A stretch of 10,193 nucleotides of DNA from an uncultured Clostridium sp. (lineage in GTDB: Bacteria > Bacillota > Clostridia > TANB77 > CAG-508), in contig CAMMNR010000056.1 in the NCBI GenBank assembly GCA_946498265.1, positions 1 to 10,193 on the forward strand, written 5' to 3'. How positions within the stretch are numbered: the first letter of the stretch is position 1; every line of letters begins with the position of its first letter. The notes under the pieces were generated by a model. It made no database searches, was not told the DNA's origin, and was given only the letters and a program-made list of their open reading frames with translations. Of the stretch, positions 1 through 6,194 are shown in pieces. Both the position numbers and the translations under genes were made by a program.

Positions 1-44
1 GTAGTTATTAATCCTCCTATCATTACACCTTTTACGAATTTCAT
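1..44 (-). CDS. 5' end of an unidentified small, possibly membrane-anchored protein (cut by window edge)
   Basis: Only the first 14 codons are in the window: MKFVKGVMIGGLIT. An almost ideal ribosome binding site, GGAGGTGA at 49-56, lies 7 nt upstream of the ATG, so the start is well supported. A basic N-terminus followed by a glycine-rich hydrophobic run looks like the beginning of a membrane anchor, as in small YtxH-like Firmicutes proteins, but 14 residues cannot identify a family. It lies 68 nt downstream of the second TSUP half gene on the same strand and could be cotranscribed with it. Confidence 0.7.
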   Translation of the reverse strand, partial: MKFVKGVMIGGLIT

Positions 45-48
45 ACAA

Positions 49-56
49 TCACCTCC
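49..56 (-). promoter_or_regulatory. Strong Shine-Dalgarno site of the left-edge gene
   Basis: GGAGGTGA on the minus strand, complementary to the 3' end of 16S rRNA, 7 nt (counted from GGAGG) before the ATG at 44. It is the main reason to believe in the truncated gene at the window edge. Confidence 0.8.
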
Positions 57-112
57 AAATTTTGAAAGAATTACTTTTATGTTCTTTATTATTATCTCTT
101 TTTTATTATTTT

Positions 113-478
113 TTATACTTTTTTATTTGTTTTATAAATGGAATATATTTCATGAATTGCTATAATTGCTAAAAAAATACCAAAAGACTTTTTTAATACT
201 GAAACATTAATATTTATCGATATATTTGCACCAATAATTGCTCCTACTATTCCAAAAACAGATATTATTGTTGCTGATTTTAAATATATGTTTTTATTTT
301 TCAAATTTACTATTATCGCAACAATTGATGTTGGTATAAAGAAAATTAAATTTGTTGCTTGTGCTATATGTTGTTCTAATCCCATAAGAAAAGTAAGAAG
401 AAAAATTAGTATTGTTCCTCCTCCCATACCAGTTCCACTAACAATTCCAGACACTATTCCTATTAACACTTCAATCAT
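113..478 (-). CDS. TauE/SafE (TSUP) family half-size membrane permease subunit, second of a pair
   Basis: 121 residues, almost entirely hydrophobic, about four membrane segments. A full TSUP permease is usually about 240-270 residues and consists of two similar halves; this is one half. It begins with the family signature of a first helix followed by glycines (GIVSGTGMGGG, residues 11-21), then QATNLIFFIPTSIVA (40-54) and GAIIGA (79-84). TSUP proteins are implicated in export of sulfite, organosulfonates and related anions; the substrate here cannot be inferred. The start is preceded by AGTAGG about 9 nt upstream. The partner half gene lies just upstream (restored stop at 548, gap 69 nt), so the two probably form a heteromeric transporter. 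The 15-nt leader before this start is identical to that before the partner gene. Whether one half works alone is unknown. Confidence 0.88.
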   Translation of the reverse strand: MIEVLIGIVSGIVSGTGMGGGTILIFLLTFLMGLEQHIAQATNLIFFIPTSIVAIIVNLKNKNIYLKSATIISVFGIVGAIIGANISININVSVLKKSFGIFLAIIAIHEIYSIYKTNKKV

Positions 479-547
479 TTAAAAAACCTACTTTTTATAA
501 TTTTTAATTATTATTTTATTTTTCTTAATTAATGATATATTAAAATT

Positions 548-932
548 TTAGATTATCATTTTATACGATGCATATACTAAAAATATTGTAAAAGCTATTT
601 TTAGGTATTTTTCTGGTAATTTTTTTAACAATTTGGCTCCGTATATAACCACCAATTGCTCCACCTATTGCACACAAAATAGCTGTTTTCCATTCAATAT
701 AATTTTCTTTATAGTAAAAAATACCACTAGTTATTACCATTGGTAAAATACAAAATACTGATGTTCCTCTTGCTTTAGTATTATCCAGTTTCAAAAAATA
801 AATAAATGCTGGAACTAAAATCATTCCTCCTCCTGTTGAAAATAACCCGCTGATTATACCTGCTAAAAAACCAGTTATACTTAGTTGTAATATATCTTTT
901 ATTGAAAAATTATTTACTCTATTTTTGTCCAT
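548..932 (-). CDS. TauE/SafE (TSUP) family half-size permease subunit, first of the pair, frame disrupted at codon 98
   Basis: Residues 1-97 are a clear TSUP half: GFLAGIISGLFSTGGGMILV (21-40), ARGTSVF (54-60), GGAIGGYI (90-97). The zero frame then reads CGG and continues with a non-family tail to a stop at 561 (123 residues). Skipping one base, the C at 641, gives GAKLLKKLPEKYLKIAF and on to KMII with a stop at 548, the expected TSUP C-terminal helix. The restored product is 127 residues. The family pattern places the extra base between the Ile codon ATA and GGA, so an indel in the A7 run further on does not explain it well. Either the gene is a recent pseudogene, the assembly has an error, or +1 recoding occurs at CGG. 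The start follows a hairpin that includes its ribosome binding site. It lies just downstream of a large foldback element and upstream of the second half gene. Confidence 0.85.
638..643 (-). other. Frame-disruption site 1: ATA-CGG-AGC, +1 frame resumes at GGA
   Basis: Minus-strand reading: GGT TAT ATA then CGG AGC in the zero frame. Dropping the C at 641 gives GGA GCC AAA TTG TTA, i.e. GAKLL, which fits the TSUP family after GGYI. The upstream GG..I pattern fits only the zero frame and the downstream GAKLLKK only the +1 frame, so the break is pinned to within about one codon. Whether the cell recodes here is an inference; the frame relationship is seen directly. Confidence 0.75.
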
Positions 933-938
933 AATAAA

Positions 939-958
939 AACCTACTTTTTAGTAGGTT
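939..958 (-). promoter_or_regulatory. Hairpin covering the ribosome binding site of the first TSUP half gene
   Basis: Perfect 8-bp inverted repeat AACCTACT / AGTAGGTT with a 4-nt A loop, ending 6 nt before the ATG at 932. The 3' arm contains AGTAGG, the only Shine-Dalgarno-like sequence for this gene, so folding would hide it. A short T run follows, so it could also act as a weak intrinsic terminator or attenuator. The second half gene has the same AGTAGG leader but lacks the complementary arm. Confidence 0.5.
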
Positions 959-973
959 AACCAATTTTTTAAA

Positions 974-1358
974 AATTATGAATAGGGAATTTGGGGACGG
1001 GGCATTTTTTCCCTATTTTTTGTCATTTTGGGGACGCGTCCAAAAAGGGATTTTTAAACATAGTTCATATTAGTTAAAAACAAAGGTATAATATATAAAT
1101 TTTATTAATTACGAATGTGAATGAAAGGATATTATAAATTCTTTAATTATCAAGTAGGAGAATCTCAAACTTGCTTTGAGAGGTGCCTGCTTGATAATTT
1201 TAGAATTTATTTATTCTGTAATGTTAGCCGAGTAATTAATAAAATTTATATATTATACCTTTGTTTAATTTAAAATCTTTCAAGAATTTTCCCTTTTTGG
1301 ACGCCTCCCCAAAATGGTAGGGAAAAAAGCCCCGTCCCCAAATTCCCTATTCATAATT
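974..1358. mobile_element. 385-bp foldback / MITE-like palindromic element
   Basis: The outermost 30 nt (974-1003) are perfectly repeated in inverse at 1329-1358. Each arm then holds TTTTTTCCCTA, a CATTTTGGGGA..CGTCC stretch and AAAAAGGGA with small differences (left arm 6 nt longer between these blocks). Within each arm TAGGGAA and TTCCCTA enclose a GGGGACGGGGC core, forming a small hairpin. The middle is a second, nested palindrome (1078-1266). No ORF is present, so if mobile it is non-autonomous. The right end overlaps rarA: the codons AAT TAT GAA TAG that end rarA are part of the repeat, because the same string occurs in the left arm. No clear target-site duplication is visible. It fills the whole space between rarA and the TSUP genes and, transcribed, would make a very long hairpin that could stop transcription from rarA. 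Confidence 0.75.
1078..1266. repeat. Nested 189-bp palindrome inside the foldback element
   Basis: A perfect 35-nt terminal inverted repeat (1078-1112 against 1232-1266) beginning AAACAAAGGTATAATATA. Inside it ATAAATTCT (1134-1142) pairs with 1202-1210, then a long arm around ATTATCAAG (1146-1154) pairs with 1190-1198, and TCTCAAA (1163-1169) pairs with TTTGAGA (1175-1181) around a 5-nt loop. The inside is thus a multi-part hairpin. TATAAT occurs in both arms facing inwards, but no well-spaced -35 box accompanies it. It may be the centre of one element or a second element inserted in the first. Confidence 0.6.
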
Positions 1359-2576
1359 ATAATATTTCGTTCCTAACATTTTGTCTGGTAGATATTGTTG
1401 TTCTACATAGTGTCCTGGAAAATTGTGTGGATACAGATATCCTTCACTATATCCCAACTCTTTCATCTTTTCTATTGGTGCATTTCTTATATGCATAGGA
1501 ATTTCTCCTGTATCTTTGGTTTGTACATCTTCTAATGCTTTATTAATTGCCATATATGATGCATTTGATTTTTTTGATGTTGCTACATAAACTGCTGCTT
1601 CTGCAAGTAATATTCTAGCTTCTGGCATTCCTATCATATGTACAGCTTGCATTGCTGAATTTGCTACTACTAATGCATTTGGGTTTGCCATTCCTACATC
1701 TTCTGATGCACAAATTACTATTCTCCTTGCTAGAAACATTGGATCTTCTCCTCCATTTAGTGCTCTTGCTAGATAAAATATTGTTGCATCCGGATCTGAT
1801 CCTCTCATTGATTTTATGAATGCACTTATATTGTCATAGTGACTGTCACCATTTTTGTCAAATACTGCTTTTCTTTCTTGTACACTATTTTTAATTATTT
1901 CATCTGTTATATTTATAAATCCATTTTCGTCCATTGCTGTAGTTAATACTGCTACTTCTAAGCCATTTAGTGCTGTTCTAACATCTCCATTTGCTATTGA
2001 TGCTAATTTTTTTAGTGTTTCATCTTCTATTTTTATATTATATTCTCCCAGTCCATCAGTTCTTTTTAATGAATTTTTTAGTATTTGATATATATTCTCT
2101 TCTGTTAAAGGTTCTAATTTTATTACCATTGATCTTGAAATTAAAGCTTTATTTACTTCAAAGTATGGATTTTCTGTTGTTGCCCCTATTAATATTATTG
2201 TTCCATTTTCTACATATGGAAGTAATGCATCTTGTTGTAATTTATTAAATCTATGTATCTCGTCTATAAATAATATACTTTTTCCTGCTGGATTTAACAT
2301 GAAGTTTTTTGTTTCTTCTATTACTCTTTTTATGTCTGCAACTCCTGCTGTTACTGCATTTATTTTATAAAATTTATATTTTGTTGTTTCGCTTATTACT
2401 CTTGCAAGTGATGTCTTACCACATCCAGGAGGGCCAAATAGAATAATACTAGATAATCTGTCTGCTTTTATTGTTCTATATAATATTTTATCTTTACCTA
2501 GTACATGTTCTTGTCCCACATATTCTTCAAGTGTTTTTGGTCTCATTCTAAATGCTAATGGCTCATTTTGGTTCAT
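1347..2576 (-). CDS. rarA: Replication-associated recombination protein A (RarA/MgsA), AAA+ ATPase
   Basis: 409 residues; family members are usually about 420-445. RarA acts at stalled or damaged replication forks and is related to clamp-loader ATPases. Seen in the sequence: Walker A GPPGCGKT (48-55), Walker B ILFIDE (101-106), sensor-1 region GATTENP (131-137), arginine-finger region ISRS (146-149), sensor-2 region GDVRTALN (197-204), and the C-terminal MgsA-type domain with the conserved RGSDPDA and ALNGGEDP region. An in-frame TAA lies 6 nt upstream of the ATG, so the start cannot be earlier; a weak AAGGG site precedes it. ruvA is 93 nt upstream on the same strand. The last three residues (NYE) and the stop are inside the foldback element's inverted repeat, and the C-terminus ends soon after KYY, which suggests the element cut off a short native tail. 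Confidence 0.97.
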   Translation of the reverse strand: MNQNEPLAFRMRPKTLEEYVGQEHVLGKDKILYRTIKADRLSSIILFGPPGCGKTSLARVISETTKYKFYKINAVTAGVADIKRVIEETKNFMLNPAGKSILFIDEIHRFNKLQQDALLPYVENGTIILIGATTENPYFEVNKALISRSMVIKLEPLTEENIYQILKNSLKRTDGLGEYNIKIEDETLKKLASIANGDVRTALNGLEVAVLTTAMDENGFINITDEIIKNSVQERKAVFDKNGDSHYDNISAFIKSMRGSDPDATIFYLARALNGGEDPMFLARRIVICASEDVGMANPNALVVANSAMQAVHMIGMPEARILLAEAAVYVATSKKSNASYMAINKALEDVQTKDTGEIPMHIRNAPIEKMKELGYSEGYLYPHNFPGHYVEQQYLPDKMLGTKYYNYE

Positions 2577-2669
2577 GTCTTAACTCATTCCCTTCATGTG
2601 CAATTATTTAAACAAAATAATTTTATTATTTTTACCTTTTATTTTCTAATAATTTGTGACAGTATATCT

Positions 2670-3296
2670 TTACATTCCTAAAATTGCTAGACCTTTTTTA
2701 ATTAATTCTTCTGTTGATAATTCTGATTTATCTATTTTATCAAATGCTTTTTCAATTTCTTTCTTGTTATATCCCAGAACTTGTAATGCCTGAACAGCCT
2801 CATTAATTTTGTTATCATTCTTAATTGCTTCTTGTAATTTTGTATTAATAGTATTTTTACTAACTTCATTTTTTATTAAATCTATTTGTTGTTCTTTCTT
2901 TAGTTTATCTTTTAATTCTAAAATTATTCTTTGTGCTGATTTTGCTCCTACTCCTGGTATTTGTGTTAATGTTTTGATATCTTCTGAAATTACTGCTAAT
3001 GCAAAATCTGATGGTTCACAAACAGCAAGCATTGCAAGAGCTGTTTTTGCTCCTACTCCACTTACATTTATTAATAATTCAAACATTTTTAATTCTTCTA
3101 ATGTATTAAATCCAAAAATACTGATATCATCTTCTCTTACTCTATAATGTGTATGTACTTTTACTTGCTCTCCAATATTTCCTAATTTTTCTATTCCTGT
3201 TTCTGACATGAACACTTTGTAACCTAGTCCTCCTACATCTATTACAATATATCCTGTCATTTTCATTTCTAATATTCCTTTTATATATGCTAACAT
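2670..3296 (-). CDS. ruvA: Holliday junction branch migration complex subunit RuvA
   Basis: 208 residues, a normal length. RuvA binds four-way junctions as a tetramer and loads the RuvB motor. The N-terminal OB-fold domain (about 1-62, MLAYIKG start and VREDDISIFGF) is followed by two helix-hairpin-helix motifs, INVSGVGAKTALAML (76-90) and TQIPGVGAKSAQRI (111-124), and a C-terminal three-helix domain (about 160-208, with EAVQALQVLGY) that contacts RuvB. A strong ribosome binding site AGGAGGA (3301-3307) overlaps the TAG stop of the HD gene, so the two are translationally coupled. ruvB and ruvC are not in the window; the next gene down is rarA, another fork/recombination factor. Confidence 0.97.
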   Translation of the reverse strand: MLAYIKGILEMKMTGYIVIDVGGLGYKVFMSETGIEKLGNIGEQVKVHTHYRVREDDISIFGFNTLEELKMFELLINVSGVGAKTALAMLAVCEPSDFALAVISEDIKTLTQIPGVGAKSAQRIILELKDKLKKEQQIDLIKNEVSKNTINTKLQEAIKNDNKINEAVQALQVLGYNKKEIEKAFDKIDKSELSTEELIKKGLAILGM

Positions 3297-3305
3297 TTTA
3301 TCCTC

Positions 3306-3872
3306 CTATATATCATAAAAATATGTTGCTTCTAAATCTGCTTCATGTGTTAATAATGCTATTGGATATTTTTTATATGTTGCTCCTATTGCATTATACA
3401 ATTCTTTTGGCTCTGTATATCCCATATGCCAACGTATTGAATATTTTTCTTCTGGTGTCAATTTCATATATTCTGTAATCATCATAACAGATTTTTCTCC
3501 ATGTCCATATGGTATTGTGTCATCAATTGTATAATATGGTACTTTTTCCCATACTCCTAATGCATTTTTTGCATTTCTATAATCTACTTTATAGAAATTA
3601 GTTTTACAAATATCATGTAATAGCCCTATTATTATGATTGATTCTTCTGGTATATTTATTGGTTCTATGCAATGTTCTACTTTATGTTTTAATATTTCAT
3701 AAACTTTTATACTATGTTCTACAAGTCCTCCTTCATAATCTCCATGAAATCTTGTACTTGCTGGTGCTTTAAAAAAATCTGATTTTTCTAAAAAATTTAT
3801 TAAATCTTCTATTCCTTCTCTTTTTACATTTCTTAGTATTTCTAAATATTTTTCTTTCATTGTTCTTTTCAT
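3306..3872 (-). CDS. HD-domain phosphohydrolase of unknown substrate
   Basis: 188 residues. HD-superfamily metal ligands are visible: FHGDYEGGLVEHS with H53, LLHDICK with H86-D87, YGHGEKS with H124, and further candidates IRWH (H149) and HEADLEA (H176/D179). The FHG..EGGLVEHS layout is like the HD domain of the YhaM-type 3'-5' exoribonucleases, but the OB-fold N-terminus of YhaM is absent, so this is a stand-alone HD protein and its substrate (nucleotide, RNA or other) is not known. It is the first gene of a unit with ruvA and rarA, read from the promoter at 3956-3984; the context hints at nucleic acid metabolism. GAGGA lies directly against the first ATG (3872), so the ATG at 3860 (MKEKYLE) is an alternative start. 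Confidence 0.85.
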   Translation of the reverse strand: MKRTMKEKYLEILRNVKREGIEDLINFLEKSDFFKAPASTRFHGDYEGGLVEHSIKVYEILKHKVEHCIEPINIPEESIIIIGLLHDICKTNFYKVDYRNAKNALGVWEKVPYYTIDDTIPYGHGEKSVMMITEYMKLTPEEKYSIRWHMGYTEPKELYNAIGATYKKYPIALLTHEADLEATYFYDI

Positions 3873-3890
3873 TCCTCATATTATATATTT

Positions 3891-3919
3891 AGGTTTTTAA
3901 AAGGTCTCCTATAAACCTT
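3891..3919 (-). promoter_or_regulatory. Leader with two mutually exclusive short hairpins
   Basis: In the 5' leader of the HD-ruvA-rarA unit, AAGGT (3915-3919) can pair with ACCTT (3901-3905), while the overlapping AGGTTT (3913-3918) can pair with AAACCT (3891-3896). Both cannot form together. Stems are only 5-6 bp, so this may be chance; an AGGAG lies in the loop with no start codon at a useful distance. Confidence 0.25.
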
Positions 3920-3955
3920 CTTATTGTATAAATTATTTAATCTTTTTTCTTTCAC

Positions 3956-3984
3956 ATTATATAAATTTTCTTTTAAAAAGTCAA
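3956..3984 (-). promoter_or_regulatory. Sigma-A-type promoter of the HD-ruvA-rarA unit
   Basis: TTGACT (3979-3984, 5 of 6 consensus bases), 17-bp spacer, TATAAT (3956-3961, perfect). Transcription would begin near 3949, giving a leader of about 77 nt before the HD gene. It is the best promoter in the window. Confidence 0.8.
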
Positions 3985-4020
3985 TACTTTTTCGAACTTT
4001 TGTTTTTTCTTGACTATTCA

Positions 4021-4064
4021 AAGTTATGACTCAGCCCTAATACTAGGACTGAGTCATAATACTT
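4021..4064 (-). terminator. Strong hairpin between the large repeat-protein gene and the HD-ruvA-rarA promoter
   Basis: TTATGACTCAG (4024-4034) pairs with CTGAGTCATAA (4049-4059); after one mismatch the stem continues CCTA/TAGG around a 4-nt loop, and AAGT/ACTT can extend the base. It lies 25 nt past the stop of the upstream gene and just before the next promoter, as a terminator should. Neither side has a convincing T tract, so it may instead be an RNA-stability structure or an operator-like palindrome. Confidence 0.5.
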
Positions 4065-4088
4065 ATAATATAAAAAAGTAAATATACT

Positions 4089-6194
4089 TTATCTACTAAA
4101 ATCTTGCCTTGATTTTTCAATTGATTTCATGCATTCTTCTATTTGTTTAATTTCATCTTCAGAGTACATTTTTTGCTCATCTTTATTACATATATTTACA
4201 AGTAATCTTTTTCCCCAACTTGTTTTTTCATTTCCTTCTTCATCTAGTACAGGAGGATGGTGCGTTATTTTAGTAATTACTTCTGGGTTTTCCTTTGCTA
4301 CTTTTCTAATTTTTGCAATATTGAATTTATTATTTACAATTAATTCATTTTCTAATTTCTCATATTCATCTACATCTAATACAAAAGTTGCAGTTCCATA
4401 TGCTGATATAATTTTCCCATTCTTTTTTTCATACATTTTTTCAATAATTGCTTTTTGTGTATTATGTAGTTTTACAATTAAATATCCTCCTACATATTTT
4501 CTACTATAATTGGGGTCTAATAAAGTAAATAATTTCCACCTTTCATATGGATCTGTTATAGATTTCTTGTTTTCTTTTCCTCCTTTTCCTTCCCTTAGTT
4601 GTTCTGTTGATTCTCCATTTAAATCTGATGCATATGCTGAAAGATATTCTACTAAATTATCTCTTTTATTTTTATCATCACCATATGTGGTATATATTAA
4701 TATTATTTTTTCCGTTTCATCAACATTTGGATTTTGCAGTATTTCTTCTATTTTTACATTGGCCTGTTCAGAGTTGAAATATTTTCTTGAATCATTTGTT
4801 CTTAAATCGCCCTGCAAAGCTAATTTTTTTACTAATTCATCTCCACCTTGAGTCAATATGGTTTCTAATGTTAATAAATTATCTCTGTATAATTCTATTA
4901 TGTCTTCCTGAGTGACATCTGGTATATTTTCTAATAGTTTTTTATCTAGTGTAATTTTTTGATTTTCATCTAATCCTTCTCTTTTAAAATTTTGATATAT
5001 TAATCCATATCTTTTATATTTTATATTAGTTTCTAAATTTGTATTTTTTTGTTTCTTTTTATTCTGGGCTTCTTTGTATAAGTTAGCTAATTCTTTCTCT
5101 GTCAATTTTAGATCTATTTTTTCTTCTTCTGGTAACTCTCTATTTATTGTTTTTAAAGATTCCAAATTTATTCTATCATTTATATACAAATCTAAAATAT
5201 CTCTTGATGTTAGAATACCTTTTTGATAGTATTGATAAATTTGTTCTTCTTTTAATGGTATTGGATATTTTATGATAGCTTTTTTTAAGTCTTTTTCTTG
5301 AAGTTTTCCTTGATTATATGTTTCTATTACCAACTCTTTTTCTCCATAGCTTTCCAAAACATCTAAATCAATTAAACCATCACAATATAAATTCATTAAC
5401 ATTTCATTACTTAATTCATCTTCTAATATGTTTATAATATTATCTGTATTTTCTAAACCTAACTTATTATGCAATTTTATTAAGTTTTTATATTTTTCTA
5501 ATTTTTCTTTATTATTTGGGTTATCATTTTTGTTTTGTGAATTATATATTTCTCTATATAAATTTGCAATTTCTTGAATATTATATAGTTCTTCTATTCT
5601 TCCTTTTATTTTTTCTCCTCTACCATTGTCTATATCTTTTACAGCTATTTGTAGTCTTTCATCTGTAGTTAATAAATTCCATGTTTCTGTATCGTTTAGA
5701 TCGATAATTTCAGGATTTTTTAATTTTTGTTGTTTTATTTTCTCTTTTATTTCTTCTAGATTCATATTTTTTTGTTTAGCATAATTTTCAACTCTTTTTA
5801 AATTGAAAGTCCCACATTGATATAATCCTACCAATATGTTTTCTGATACAGGATGATTTAAAGCAATACTGTATATATCAGAGTTACTTAATTTCTTTTT
5901 TTGTGCCAAATATAGTAAGTTTTCTTCCACTTGTGCTAATTCTTTTAAAAGTTCTTTAGGACAATAATTTTCATAACCATTTGCGTCTCTTAATAATTTT
6001 TTCCCATTTTTTAAATCTTTATCAGTAAAATATTCTCTTTTTTCCTTATCCCATTTAGCTAAAACTCCATTGATTTCTTCTTTTCCGAAAGAATGCTTCT
6101 CATTATCTCTAATTCTTGTATTTTGATTGATATCTTTTAAAAATTCTTCTAGATTTTCTAAAAATATACATTCTTTTTCCGTTGTTTTTTCTCC
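4089..6194 (-). CDS. 3' part of a large unrecognised helical-repeat protein (frame-disrupted)
   Basis: I do not recognise this family. The frame is open from GGA at 6194 to the stop at 4089 (701 codons), with no start codon or ribosome binding site near its beginning. The first possible start, GTG at 5930, has no Shine-Dalgarno site. It is therefore the continuation of the gene starting at 6975; joined product about 961 residues. Counting from the GTG, a loose repeat 'hhxLYxxGxhxLxxhxxY' recurs: LYQCGTFNLKRVENY (36-50), LYCDGLIDLDVLESY (181-195), YYQKGILTSRDILDLY (234-249), LYRDNLLTLETIL (347-359). Charged helical linkers separate the repeats. A more compact C-terminal region (about 460-580) contains YERWKLFTLLDPNYS, GGYLIVKLHN, SAYGTATFVLD and THHPP. 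There is no signal peptide or membrane segment, so it is probably cytoplasmic. It is the last gene before the hairpin at 4021-4064. Confidence 0.7.
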   Translation of the reverse strand, partial: GEKTTEKECIFLENLEEFLKDINQNTRIRDNEKHSFGKEEINGVLAKWDKEKREYFTDKDLKNGKKLLRDANGYENYCPKELLKELAQVEENLLYLAQKKKLSNSDIYSIALNHPVSENILVGLYQCGTFNLKRVENYAKQKNMNLEEIKEKIKQQKLKNPEIIDLNDTETWNLLTTDERLQIAVKDIDNGRGEKIKGRIEELYNIQEIANLYREIYNSQNKNDNPNNKEKLEKYKNLIKLHNKLGLENTDNIINILEDELSNEMLMNLYCDGLIDLDVLESYGEKELVIETYNQGKLQEKDLKKAIIKYPIPLKEEQIYQYYQKGILTSRDILDLYINDRINLESLKTINRELPEEEKIDLKLTEKELANLYKEAQNKKKQKNTNLETNIKYKRYGLIYQNFKREGLDENQKITLDKKLLENIPDVTQEDIIELYRDNLLTLETILTQGGDELVKKLALQGDLRTNDSRKYFNSEQANVKIEEILQNPNVDETEKIILIYTTYGDDKNKRDNLVEYLSAYASDLNGESTEQLREGKGGKENKKSITDPYERWKLFTLLDPNYSRKYVGGYLIVKLHNTQKAIIEKMYEKKNGKIISAYGTATFVLDVDEYEKLENELIVNNKFNIAKIRKVAKENPEVITKITHHPPVLDEEGNEKTSWGKRLLVNICNKDEQKMYSEDEIKQIEECMKSIEKSRQDFSR

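Noticed and set aside
621..634. Indel in the A7 run (minus strand) as the cause of the TSUP break
   Set aside because: It would leave RSQIV where the family has G(A/S)KLL; only a break at the CGG gives GAKLL. The homopolymer explanation remains open for the second site (A6 at 6185-6190).
974..1358. CRISPR array
   Set aside because: The repeats are inverted, not direct, have no regular spacers, and no cas gene is present.
1991..2248. Plus-strand open frames opposite rarA and other genes
   Set aside because: They are low-complexity hydrophobic translations of the opposite strand of clear genes, without ribosome binding sites or family features.
2614..2632. AT-only hairpin between ruvA and rarA as a terminator
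   Set aside because: The stem AAAATAAT/ATTATTTT has no GC pairs and no T run follows on the minus strand; such palindromes are expected by chance in this composition.
5928..5930. GTG at 5930 as start of an independent 613-residue protein
   Set aside because: There is no Shine-Dalgarno site, and the same frame is open for 88 codons upstream with similar composition, back to the frame break.
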